Assembly (NCBI GenBank): GCA_020226215.1
Contig: CM035225.1
Location: 17,929,868-17,993,867, forward strand
Length of the DNA: 64,000 nucleotides
Origin: Sindora glabra
Taxonomy: Eukaryota > Streptophyta > Magnoliopsida > Fabales > Fabaceae
Direction of reading: 5' to 3'
Shown here: piece by piece, positions 11,632-21,859 of the stretch
How positions within the stretch are numbered: position 1 is the stretch's first letter
Layout: each line of letters starts with the position of its first letter
Notes under the pieces: generated by a model
What the model saw: the letters and a program-made list of their open reading frames with translations, nothing else
What the model was told of the DNA's origin: nothing
Database searches by the model: none
Position numbers and translations under genes: made by a program

Positions 11632-13842
11632 CTAATGTGTGTGCTGATGTGCAGCAGAAGCAGAACCTGCTGAGGATGAGGTGAAATGGGATGAGCTAGT
11701 ACAGCCACTATTTTTTGAATATTGAGTTCCATTGTTCTCAATCTCAAATGCATTAGCACCAGTGTCCTCAGTGCTTGGAGGATGGAGATAGGTTGGCTCA
11801 GGCATCTTCTTTGGGAGCTTTGGCAAAGGACCTTTAGAGTTAAGCACATTAAGTGCTTGCATTATTGACGGCCTTTGCATGTAATCCGGATGAGCACACC
11901 AAAGGCCCACCACCATCAGATGTTCCATTTGCTGAATGTCAAATTCTCCGCATAGTTTAGGGTCTGCTGCTTCAAGGATCTTCCCCTTACCATAAAGCTT
12001 CCAAACCCATTCCACCATTCTTACCTGGCCTTCCTTTGCTACAAGGTCAATGGGTTTTCTTCCACAGGCTATCTCTAATGCCACAACTCCAAAGCTGAAT
12101 ATGTCAGATTCCTTGCTAGCTTTGCCTGTATCTCGGTACTCTGGGGCCATATAGCCCATTGTCCCAGCTGCATCAGTGATTTGTGACCCTTTTTCATGAT
12201 CAACTAGCCTAGCTAACCCAAAATCTCCAAGTTTAGCATCAAACTTTGAATCTAACATAACGTTGCTTGATTTAATGTCTCTATGTAACACACATTGCTC
12301 CCATTCTGTCTGCAAGTAAAGTAAAGCTGAAGCTAAGCCCTGGGCAATATTGTACCTCACCTGCCATGTCAAGAAGTTGTGCTCTTCAAAGAGATGGAAA
12401 TCAAGACTGCGATTTGGCATGAACTCATATATGAGTAGGAGATCACTCCTCTCATGGCACCAACCAATGAGTTTCACTAAATTCTTATGCCTTAGTCGGC
12501 TAATAACCTTTACTTCACTTGCATATTGTTTCACAACATGTTCTTTTGGCCCTTGTTTAGGCCCTCTTGATACTCTCTTGATCGCAACAGGGGAGTTCAC
12601 GTCTTTCAGAAAAACTTTATAGACACCACCAAACCCTCCTTGTCCAAGCCTCTCTGCATCTGCAAAGTTATTTGTTGCACTCACCAATTCATTGTAGGAA
12701 AACCTCTTTGGGCCGATGTCCTTTTCAAATTCTTCAACTAAGTTCGGATCAAAAATAAACTCCTCCTCTTGTTCCTCATCTAAGTTCGGATCAGCAACAA
12801 ACTCCTCCTCTTGGCTTACCACCTTCTTCCATCGTAGAAACCAGATGCATCCTATGAAGCAGAAGACAAAACACAATCCAATTCCTAGCCCCAACCACAA
12901 CCCTCGCTTGCTTCTTTTTTTAGGTGGAGGCTGTGGTGAAGCTGCAAATTTGGGTGTGGGACACGGTGCACTGCCGTCAATTTGTAACGTTGAACACAGT
13001 GACCACGATTTTAGATTATGCATCTCAATACTGGCTCCTGTTGATGCAGAGAAGCCAACAATAACCGACTCTGGTAAAAGATCTCTTAAATCTACTGCAT
13101 ACCATAGGTACTGTGGACCTTCTAGAGTCATGGGTCCACTGAAATTAACAGTAAGATTTTGTGTACTAGAATTGTAATCAATTCTGGCATAATAATTCTT
13201 GTTTTTATCAAAGATTTTCATTTTCCATTCCTCGGTTTTGCTAGAATTGACAGAGTTGATGTCAATACCTACATGTTCATTGCCCCTGGAGTCTGGATAA
13301 AGTGGATCAAACGGTGGATTACGGAAGGTGTCAAACTCCACTGCTACAAATGGATACTTGCTTAAGTTCAATTTCTGGTTTGGATCGGGGACAGGGGCAA
13401 TGCCAAGGCCAGCTCCCGCTGTTAGACTTGCGTTAAATTCGAGATTTGGGTCTGCAAGGAAGAATGTCATGCCACCCCCGCAGTCTATATTTTTAACATG
13501 ATTACGTGTAGCAGAAATCTGAAAAGTGAACTCTGTAGTGAAGTCTGTGAGCTTCCTTGAGCTCTTGTCCCAAAGGTGCATCTGGTTTGAATTTGTAACC
13601 CAACCGACGCTGGAACGCATTGATTCACATGCATTAGTTGTTGTGATTTGCACGGAGTTTGATTGGATGGAAGCATTTCCTTCCAGGTGAACAATGGAAT
13701 CATTGAACACTGTGTAATTAAAGGATAGCGGAGAAGCTGGCCATGAGGAGGTGATTATTATTGTTAAGATGAAAAAGATGGTTGTCACTGAACCATTGGC
13801 AAAGAGAGTTGGTGCTCGAAGATGGATTTGCTTCACGGCCAT
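11632..13842 (-). CDS. L-type lectin-domain receptor-like serine/threonine kinase
   Basis: A complete intronless gene of 736 codons, the usual layout for clade IX-like LecRKs. A hydrophobic signal segment (residues about 18-36) leads to a legume-lectin domain (about 38-283) with VAVEFDTFRN at 166-175 and many N-glycosylation sequons. A single membrane span follows (314-336), then an acidic juxtamembrane region, then a kinase domain (about 394-670). Kinase motifs are intact: glycine loop GQGGFGGVY (400-408), Lys422, Glu443, HRD 520-522, DFG 540-542 and APE 566-568. It should therefore be an active RD-type kinase in the plasma membrane, sensing an extracellular ligand; the ligand cannot be told from sequence. 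The tail is Ser/Thr/His-rich. Oddity: the juxtamembrane region holds a tandem acidic duplication, EEEFVADPNL and EEEFIFDPNL. The start is the first Met, with ATGGCC context. Frames within 12350-13365 on the plus strand are shadows of this gene. Confidence 0.95.
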   Translation of the reverse strand: MAVKQIHLRAPTLFANGSVTTIFFILTIIITSSWPASPLSFNYTVFNDSIVHLEGNASIQSNSVQITTTNACESMRSSVGWVTNSNQMHLWDKSSRKLTDFTTEFTFQISATRNHVKNIDCGGGMTFFLADPNLEFNASLTAGAGLGIAPVPDPNQKLNLSKYPFVAVEFDTFRNPPFDPLYPDSRGNEHVGIDINSVNSSKTEEWKMKIFDKNKNYYARIDYNSSTQNLTVNFSGPMTLEGPQYLWYAVDLRDLLPESVIVGFSASTGASIEMHNLKSWSLCSTLQIDGSAPCPTPKFAASPQPPPKKRSKRGLWLGLGIGLCFVFCFIGCIWFLRWKKVVSQEEEFVADPNLDEEQEEEFIFDPNLVEEFEKDIGPKRFSYNELVSATNNFADAERLGQGGFGGVYKVFLKDVNSPVAIKRVSRGPKQGPKEHVVKQYASEVKVISRLRHKNLVKLIGWCHERSDLLLIYEFMPNRSLDFHLFEEHNFLTWQVRYNIAQGLASALLYLQTEWEQCVLHRDIKSSNVMLDSKFDAKLGDFGLARLVDHEKGSQITDAAGTMGYMAPEYRDTGKASKESDIFSFGVVALEIACGRKPIDLVAKEGQVRMVEWVWKLYGKGKILEAADPKLCGEFDIQQMEHLMVVGLWCAHPDYMQRPSIMQALNVLNSKGPLPKLPKKMPEPTYLHPPSTEDTGANAFEIENNGTQYSKNSGCTSSSHFTSSSAGSASAAHQHTH

Positions 13843-13898
13843 GGTTAGATTGCATAATGTGGTCTGAGCAAAAGAAAAAAGTTATTACATACTTTTGG

Positions 13899-13904
13899 AG
13901 TCAA
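13899..13904 (-). promoter_or_regulatory. W-box (TTGACT) in the kinase 5' leader region
   Basis: TTGACTCC on the minus strand lies about 57 bases upstream of the start codon. WRKY factors recognise TTGACY, and LecRK genes are often stress-induced. The element lies in a stretch conserved at 28405-28449, where the TTGACTCC is retained. The match is short, so function is inferred. Confidence 0.4.
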
Positions 13905-13965
13905 TGCAAAAGTCTTCCATTTCTCTGTCCTGAGCCAGCCGTAGCCTATTCCGGAATTTAACCCC

Positions 13966-13972
13966 TCTTATA
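13966..13972 (-). promoter_or_regulatory. TATA box of the lectin receptor kinase
   Basis: The minus strand reads AATATAAGAGG, about 125 bases upstream of the ATG. This is a normal TATA position allowing a leader of roughly 90 bases. It lies just outside the left edge of the transposon at 13994. Confidence 0.55.
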
Positions 13973-13993
13973 TTCTAAATCAGTTAAATTAAG

Positions 13994-14957
13994 GGTCTGT
14001 TTTTTTGGGAGGAAAATAGAATTTTGGAATTTGTTTTCCAATTTTTCTATATTTGAACATTCAAAACAGTTGGTCAATCAGAAATTAAAATCAGTCAATC
14101 AGAAAATTATGTTAATTTTTCAGAAAGCAACTTTCCAATTTAAGAAATGGAATCCATTTTTCCAAAGGTTGCTTTTGTGTCTCATGCGCAAAGCCACCCA
14201 TGTTCACCTTTTTCCTTTGTCTGCATTCAAGGCAGACTGCAACTTGGTACTATTTTTTTTCTTAGTTCCTTTTTATTACCTTTAATAAGTATTAATTTTA
14301 TATGTTTGCCTGATCTTTACATTAGGAATAATAATATTATAAAAATATATTATTTTTGATAAAACGATCCACGGCATGCGTAAATTTTTCTTGATAATTC
14401 ATGGTGTTATGTTACTCAAAATTATTAAATTGTTTAGAAATAGTGTTATTTGGGTACAATATGAAAAAAGCCATGCAATTTTTCATAATTTTTTATTTTG
14501 AATTTGAAATCTTTATTTTTTTATAAAATTGTATAAGTGTTAAGATATGAGTGTCACTTTTTTCTAATAGTCAAAATTAATAATTTTGATCATAAAATTA
14601 TATTAATAAAAATATGCTGTAATTTTTTTAAAAAATATTTTTTAAAGTTATTTTTTTAGGATGTAACTTTTTTTACTGATGAAAATGTAAATATTTATCT
14701 TTAGGTTTAATGTAAGTAAATATAAAAATATGTTTTTTTTAGTATATGTTTATTACAAAATTATTTTCGTGAAATTGAATATATTTAAAAAATTTATCAA
14801 AAGAAATAAAATTTTCTTTGCATACCAAATATCAAAAAATAATTTTTTCTTTATGCAATGAATAATAAAAAATTAATTTATTTTTTAAAAATATATTTTT
14901 TTAAGAAAATATTTTTCAAAAATTTTATTTTCTTCTAAACCAAACCTACTCTAAGTA
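13994..14957. mobile_element. non-autonomous TIR element upstream of the kinase
   Basis: The left end, GGTCTGTTTTTTTGGG then AGGAAAATAGAATTTTG, matches the reverse complement of the right end (AGTAGGTTTGGTTTAG then AAGAAAATAAAATTTTTG) over about 35-40 bases with gaps. The interior is AT-rich and non-coding except for a less AT-rich island at about 14140-14250. The class could be hAT-like from the terminal sequence; no target duplication could be settled. Confidence 0.45.
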
Positions 14958-15099
14958 TAAACTCAAGTTTAAAGATGTGAGATGCAATTTCTATGAAAAA
15001 GACCCATCTGACTTCCATTTTAGATTCTTGTACATGTTTCTTGTAATAAGTTAAGTGAGAACTCGAAGAATTTCTAGTTTTTCTTGAAATCCTAAGTAA

Positions 15100-15245
15100 G
15101 GGGTCATTTGGTTTGCAGCAATAACGTGGGAAATTGGATTTCCCAAGATATAAACTACCATAGAGTTGTTTGGTTACGCAAATGGGAGGAAATGGATCTT
15201 CCAGGGAACTTGTATTTCCCATAAAATGCAGGAGATTACTTGCCC
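15100..15245 (+). repeat. left terminal and subterminal repeat region of the PIF element
   Basis: The stretch holds GTGGGAAATTGGATTTCCCA (about 15127-15146), TTTGGTTACGC and AGGGAACTTGTATTTCCC. It mirrors the right end, where GGGAAAT, TTCCCAT and AAGTTC motifs recur in inverse order. Such short alternating motifs are plausible transposase contact sites. Confidence 0.55.
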
Positions 15246-16065
15246 ACTCCCCCTTGGGTAAGTTTTATTGCCTGCATTTTTAATTAATTTATAGACAAAA
15301 ATGATTCTATTAAAATTAGTTAATACTAATTTTGCCCTTATAATTTGAATATCAGGATTCACTTCTTCGTGTATGCCGTTGTTTCTCGAGCATCTCCTAT
15401 CTCCTCTCAATCCTACCAATAGTCTCCGGCAATGGTACTAGTGATTTCTGGTTCTTGAGCTTCTACCATCTCCTCTCAACCTTAGCAGTAGTTTCCGACG
15501 ACAGTACTAGTGATTTCTGGTAAGCTTTAATGACCTTGCTTATTATATTTCCTATTTTTCTATTAAAGTAAGCTACAACCTTCATATTTGAAAATTGAAC
15601 TTCCTTCCCGACTTTCCGTCAAAGAATAGGAGCTACAGCATCGGAATATGAATAATAATAAAATGATGGTAGAATTTGACAAAAAAGGGTGTATGCTTAT
15701 GGTTTAGCAAATTGGGATGTTTAATCTAACCCCCATGGCAAAGCTTTTAAGAGGTTCTGAATATAATATCATTATTGTTTGCCTATTGACTACCTTGAAA
15801 AAGATGAATGGTGTTTGTTGAATTCAAATTACTCAAAGTGGCTGACGATATTTTTATTACTTTTCTAACTTATAACATTCGTGCATGTAATTTGCCTATG
15901 TCATACAGTTATGGCTCACTTACCGTTGAGCAAAAAGAACAAGATTGCTACTACATGTATTGTGTTATACACACAGATGATACTCATGATTTTGGAGGCT
16001 GTTTCTAAATTTTTGTATCTTCTATCCTTTTTGGACATTAGATTGCTTAAGCCTATATCCTATAT
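15246..16065. other. 5' region of the PIF element before the recognisable transposase
   Basis: 15360-15530 has two related CT-rich segments (TTCTCGAGCATCTCCTATCT and TTCTTGAGCTTCTACCATCT), a small duplication that could be promoter or leader sequence. Open reading continues into the transposase from about 15881, but the residues before about 16070 match no transposase part that I recognise. Confidence 0.4.
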
Positions 16066-17322
16066 ATTTGACAGTTGTACTGAAGAAAGATATTATACTA
16101 GGCTTTTAAATCTCAAGCCAATGATTCAAGAAAGTGACTTAGCATGCTTGGACAAACTTAAGATGAATAGAGCCTATTTTTCTAAGTTATGTGATATGCT
16201 TAGAGATGTTAGTAAGTTACAAGGAAATAGGAATACTAGTTTAGAGGAGATGGTTGCTTTATTTCTATTCACACTTTCTCATGACACAAAAAATCGAAGA
16301 ACTCAATTGTATTTTAGGAGAAGTGGTGAGACAATATCTAGGCACTTCAATTTAGTTCTCCATGCTATCCTTAGATGCCATGATATTCTACTAAAGAAAC
16401 CTGAGCCAGTGACAGAGAATTACCAAGATGAGACGTGGAAATGGTTTAAGGAAAGTTAGAATTTTTAAGAAGATTAGATGAATGTGTAAATATTTATAAA
16501 TATATACAGTATCTATTAACAAGTTATATATATATACACTACAAAATTGCGTAGGTGCTTTGGATGGAAGTCATATTAAGGTTCGTGTTGGGGATGAAGA
16601 TAAAGCTAGATTTAGGAATAGAAAAGGAGAACTCACTACTAATGTGTTAACTGCATGCACGTAGAATTTGTAATTTATTTATATATTACCTGATTGGAAG
16701 GGGTCCACACATGACAATAAAGTGCTTCGAGATGCACTTTCTAGAAAAAATATTTTGACAGTTTCACAAGGTAACAACATAGGTACCTTGATATTGCTCA
16801 ATCTAAACCAAGGAACTTATTAGAGATGAAAGTACTTAACACTTATGTTGATTAATTATAGGCAATTACTATTTATGTGATGCTAGATACATGAATTGTG
16901 AGGGTTTTCTAATACCATTTAGAGACCAGAGATTTCATCTAAGTGTGTGGAAGAGTGGTGCTCAACTAGTATCTACTAAGGAATATTTTAATATGAAGCA
17001 TTCTTAAGCAAGAAATGTTATCGAGAGATGTTTTGGATTGTTAAAAATGAGATGGAGTATTCTAAGATGTACAACTTGGTACCTTAGGAGAACTGTGAGT
17101 AGAATTATCTTGGCTTGCGCATTGATGCACAATTTCATTCAAACATACATGAGTGTGGATCCTATGGAATCCTTGCTTGTGGATGGTGAGGAAGAAGACA
17201 ATGGTGAAGTTAATATTGGGATTATGAAATCTAGTGCTGCATGGAGTACATTCAGACATTATCTTGCCAATGAGATGTACAATGCATGGTTACATGACAC
17301 CATATCATTGAATAGGGTTTAG
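16066..17322 (+). pseudogene. PIF/Harbinger (HARBI1-like) DDE transposase
   Basis: Exon 1 (about 16066-16450) encodes the helical N-terminal region (FSKLCDMLRDVSKLQ, then EEMVALFLFTLSHDTKNR, FRRSGETISRHFN). The nuclease core follows. The first catalytic Asp is in CVGALDGSHIKVR (about 16548-16587), the second in GSTHDNKVLRDAL (about 16699-16737), and the Glu in NVIERCFGLLKMRW (about 17010-17050). The DDE triad is therefore present. An intron with GT-AG ends (16771-16861) splits the gene and restores GNYYLCDARYMNCEGFL. The first exon junction (16450-16545) is unclear. In-frame stops occur near 16661, 16670 and 17005, so the copy is dead. The C-terminal VDGEEEDNGEVN segment and the stop at 17320-17322 follow the usual HARBI1-like length. 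The product would cut and join the element ends. Confidence 0.85.
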
Positions 17323-17906
17323 CAAAAACTATGTAACATGTTTCACTTGCATTGCATTTATGGATTGATAGATAGTGTACACTTTATTCTTGTATTATTT
17401 TTATCTGAATTTATAATAAGACGGGAGTAATGACTTCACTTTTTATTGAACTAGTAACATGATCATCCTAAATTGCTAAATCATGAGCAAAATGCCGCTC
17501 TAACGATTTCCTATGTTTCCTCTCTCCCTATCTTTCCTTCTTTACAGATGAGTCAACCAAAAGCTCAAAGAAATGCCAACCAAGGTGGTGAGATGTACAA
17601 TGCATGGTTACATGACACCACATCATTGAAAAGGGTTTAGCAAAAACTATGTAGCATGTTTCACTTGTATTGCATTTATAGATTGATAGACAATATACAC
17701 TTTATTCTTGTATTATTTTTATCTGAATTTGTAATAAGACAGGAGTAATGACTTCACTTTTTATTGAACTAGTAGTATGATCATCCTAAATTGCTAAATC
17801 ATGAGCAGAATGCCGCTCTAATGAATTCCTATGTTTCCTCTCTCTCTATCTTTCCTTCTTTACAGATGAGTCAACTAAAAGCTCAAAGAAATGCTAACCA
17901 AGATGG
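17271..17906 (+). repeat. 318-bp tandem duplication joining the transposase end to the ORF1 start
   Basis: 17271-17588 and 17589-17906 are near-identical head-to-tail copies. The unit holds the last codons of the transposase, the intergenic stretch, a CT-rich tract with TTTACAG (acceptor-like), and the first codons of ORF1 (MSQ..KAQRNANQ). The first ORF1 start is thus cut off after about 14 codons and only the second is followed by the rest of the gene. High identity shows the duplication is younger than most of the decay around it. Confidence 0.9.
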
Positions 17907-18955
17907 TGAAGGTGCAAACCCATCTAGAGGATGCACAATATGGGGAAGTGCTGAGGATCGTGTACTAATTAGTGCAATGATGGATCTTGTGGAGCTGGGT
18001 GGTTGGAAAACGGACAATGGCTAGTTTAAGAATAGTGCTTATAACAGGTTGGAACAACTTATGGATCAAAAGCTTCTTAGGTGTGGTATGAAGGCTAAAC
18101 CACACATTGAGTCCTGTATCAAGTATTTGAGGAATTAATATAATGCTATTGCGAAGATGCTTGGTCTAGCTGCCAGCGGATTTGGATGGAATGATGAAGA
18201 GAAGTTCGTAACTTACTCAAAATCAGTCTGGGATGAATGGGTGAAGGTAATATTTTATATTATACTTTTTCTTCTACGCACATATGTGTGTCTGTGCATA
18301 TTTCTATTTATTGGTGATAACTTTTAAAGTTTTACCTTCTTCTCCCATTATGTTTTCCTTTCTTTTATGCTAGAGCCATAAAAATACCATGGGGTTAAGA
18401 AACAAGCCATTTTCATTTTTTGATGATTTAGCCAAAAATATTTGGGAAGGATAGAGCCATTGGAGACGAGTTTGTAAATCCACAAGATGCATTAGAGGGG
18501 TTAAAAGATGAAATAAGGGATAGAGAAGAAGAAGAGCAAGAAGAACATGTTCCTTCCTTTTCTGTGGATGAGACTTACCCAGTCCCTCCATGTGCCCCGA
18601 TGGGAACTTCTTCCTCAACCACCCCAGTAAACTGTAGGTCAAAGAAGGCAAAGATAGAAAATTTAAAAGTTTTGAGAGAATTCTCTTCTAGATTTGCACG
18701 AATGGGTGATGTGATGGAGGATGCAAGTAAACATATAGGCTGCTTAGTTTCTTGTTTCTAACATGAATTTGATTCTGTAGGGAGAAGGATGCAAGTGACT
18801 AGTAAGATTATGAAGATTGATGGGTTAACTCTTACCCAAGTTATAAATGTGGCAAGGAAAATTGCTCTCAACCCCCAGAAGTTAATTTCTTTTTTAACCT
18901 TCCAGAAGAATTCAGAGCTGCTTATGTGCATGGTTTGTTACTTCTATATCAGTGA
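17866..18955 (+). pseudogene. Myb/SANT-like DNA-binding ORF1 of the PIF element
   Basis: Exon 1 (17866 to about 18246) starts MSQLKAQRNANQDG directly after a TTTACAG, then encodes a Myb/SANT-like domain with the Trp pattern of this family (IWGSAEDRVLISAMMDLVELGGW, later GFGWNDEEKFV and VWDEWVK). A GT-AG intron (about 18247-18373) leads to exon 2 with NKPFSFFDDLAKIFGKDRA, an acidic stretch EEEEQEEH and a Ser/Pro-rich tail, then KIMKIDGLTLTQVINVARKI and a FFNLPEEFRAAYVHGLL end. Proteins of this kind accompany PIF/Harbinger transposases and recruit them to element ends. Damage: stops at 18022 (W to TAG), about 18136 and about 18759, an extra A near 18435 and another frame change near 18882. Confidence 0.8.
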
Positions 18956-19249
18956 AGTTCTATGAAAACTAGTAATCATTAGGAGCTAACATACTCACTA
19001 AACTCATGTTATGTTGTTGAACTTTTGTATGTGCACCTATTTTTTGGATACTTATCTGACATCGAAGCACATAATGTATTAGTTGATGTGACTTCCGGTT
19101 AATGTATATAAGCTACTAAACTGGATTTCCTCAAGCTTTTAGTGGAATATAACAATACATTCCTATTTTTTTCCTATGGCAATTCTATTGAGACTCCTGT
19201 AGTACAGCTCAATCCATTTCATACATCATCAAATGCTCATGATTACACA

Positions 19250-20965
19250 TTATCTTGGATGTTACTATTTTGGATGAAAACAATAACACCCAAGAATGCA
19301 ACTCGTTGTAGTGTGAGAGAAACATGTTTATTGCTGGGGGTCTGTGCACTGTCCAGTGGCCACTTCGCTTGAGAAAGTAAGCTAACCATCTACATGTTAC
19401 TATCTTCATCGGAGACAGTAACATCATTGCGGCTGATAAAGAATTGATCCTAGGTGGATTACAAGTGGCTGGAATGTAGGTCTTGTTAGTTAATTATGTA
19501 ACTTGACGCGTTCATCTCTAGATAAGATCCAACAACTACCTCTTTTGTGGGATGTTACTGTTTTGGATGAAAACAGTAATACCCAGGAATATGGCTCATG
19601 AACTTTAATCGGATGCATTTCCACTTCTGGAGTAGAACTTGTTATGCATTGACTGTATCGCTTGAGAAACTAGGCCAACAACATGCATGTTACTGTATTG
19701 GTCTGAAACAGTAACATCATCGAGGCTGTTGGAGTTTTGTGCCCAAGGGGTTACAAGTGGATGGAAGTTGGGTCTAGGTGGTTACTATTTTCAATTGACA
19801 AGTTCCTCTCCGGATAAGAACCAAGAAACATCTTTTTATGGGATGTTACTATTTTGGATGAAAATAGTAACATCATCGAGACTATTGAGTCTTGAGCCCT
19901 AGGATTACGGGTGGTTGGAATTCGGGTTTGGGTGATTATTTATGTCACTTCACAAGTTCCTCTTCGGATAAGAACCAAGAAATGTCTTTTTATGGGATGT
20001 TACTGTTTTGGACGAAAACAGGAACATCATCGAGGCTGCTGAGTTTTGAGCCTAGGAGGTTTCAGGTGGCTAGAAGTCGGGTCTGGGTGGTTATTTATGT
20101 CACTTGACAAGTTCCTCTCCGAATAAGAACCAAGAAGCGTCTTTTTATGGGATGTTACTATTTTGGACGAAAATAGTAACATCATTGAGACTGTTGAGTC
20201 TTAAGCCTTGAAGGTTATAGGTGGCTGGAAGTCGAGTTTGGGTGATTATTTATGTCACTTCACAAGTTCCTCTCTGAATAAGAACCAAGAAACGTCTTTT
20301 TATGGGATGTTACTGTTTTGGACGAAAACAGTAACATCATCAAAGCTGTTAAGTTTTGAGCCCAGGAGGTTTCAGGTGACTAGAAGTCGAGTCTGGGTGC
20401 TTATTTATGTTACTTGACAAGTTCCTCTCCGGATAAGAATCAAGAAACATCTTTTTATGGGATGTTATTATTTTGGATGAAAACAGCAACATCATCGAGG
20501 CTGTTGAGTCTTGAGGCCGGGAGGTTTCAAGTGGTTGGAAGTTGGGTCTGGGTGATTATTTATGTCACTTGACAAGTTCCTTTCCGGATAAGAACCAGGA
20601 AACGTCTTTTTATGGGATGTTATTATTTTGGATGAAAATAGTAATATCATCGAGGCTGTTGAGTCTTGAGCCCTAGAGGTTACGAGTGGCTGGAAGTCGG
20701 GTCTGGGTGATTATTTATGTCACTTCACAAGTTCCTCTCCGGATAAGAACTAAGAAACGTCTTTTTATGGGATGTTACTATTTTCGACGAAAATAGTAAC
20801 ATCATCGAGGCTGTTGAGTCTTGAGCTCGGGCGGTTACGGGTGGTTGGAAGTCGGGTCTGGGTGATTATTTATGTCACTTGACATGTTTCTCTTCGAATA
20901 AGAAACAAGAAATGCTTATTTGGGAGATGTTACTATTTTGGACAAAAGTAGTAACACCCAGGAAA
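19250..20965. repeat. satellite array A, about 155-bp unit, each with a TGTTACTRTTT hairpin
   Basis: Twelve units carry the hairpin at about 19257, 19395, 19552, 19687, 19841, 19996, 20150, 20306, 20461, 20616, 20770 and 20926. From 19687 on the spacing is 154-156 bases. Earlier units alternate near 138 and 157, giving a dimer of about 295. Between hairpins the unit reads GGCTGTTGAGTCTTGAGCC, GTGGCTGGAAGTCGGGTCTG, TTATTTATGTCACTT and CAAGTTCCTCTCCGGATAAG. The best hairpins (20153-20181, 20308-20336) have perfect 12-bp stems and a GGACG loop. Plus-strand frames across the array are repeat translations, not genes. Confidence 0.95.
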
Positions 20966-21859
20966 CTAGCCCGTGTGCGTATGAGAGGTGCATGTTCATC
21001 GCTGAGGACTGTTTCAAAGAATGTCCTTTGTTCATACTAACATTGGTGGTAGGTCTTACAAATAGTACCGCACAACTAGATGTTGCTGCATTCGTAAAAA
21101 AAAAGTAACATCAACACAGGTGTTCGTAATTCATATAGCAACGTGTTGTCTGAGTGCAAAGAATAACTGGATATAAGATTAAACTATATAGAAGATTAAC
21201 ATTTACAATTGAATTATACATACAGTTGAATTTTAAATATATCTAAGATAATGATTTTACATGAATTTAGTTTTACATATGTGCATAATAATCAACTTTA
21301 GTGTTATATATGTGCATAATAATCAATTTCAACTGGGAAGATTGAAATTCCCGAGGAATTTAGTATCTAATTTTGCTCTGTATTGTCTCACTTCCTCCAA
21401 CAAAAATTATTCTTGAAACTTTTTATTGCTTAATATATTCTCTATATGCAAGCATACGAAAATCCCACAGTCTTGCCTGAAAAATAGTAACGAGTTAGTT
21501 TGGTACCTACTAGATATGTTACCCTTGGATAAGAAAAGAACTTGCTACTTGCGACATTTCTTCCTGTTGAGGTGCCCGTTCGTATAATATTATCTCAAAA
21601 GGTGGACTTACGGTGGCTGGCTCTACCCTCTTATCCAGTCCACTCTGCGTAAGGACTTCATTCATGTTTTTCTCGTAATAGTCCTTCTATTGTTAGCAAA
21701 CCAAAAAAATTAAAAAATGAAAACTCCATGCAACTGTCTACACTGCTAGTTATAACATCTTGTATTGTTATGAGTTATTAGTTTTTGTTATAGCAACACT
21801 AATATCAGCAAAAAACACATCTAACATAGAAATAACCCAATGAAGTTTAATTAAAAAAT

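Noticed and set aside
11508..11849. Minus-strand frame of 113 codons overlapping the kinase 3' end
   Set aside because: It is an out-of-frame shadow of the kinase C-terminal coding region and 3' flank.
12350..13365. Plus-strand frames of 68-153 codons
   Set aside because: They lie antisense to the intact lectin receptor kinase and have no domain of their own.
19142..20417. Several 69-76 codon plus-strand frames with repeated MLLFW..TVTSS peptides
   Set aside because: They are translations of the 155-bp satellite units; the same peptide recurs because the DNA repeats.
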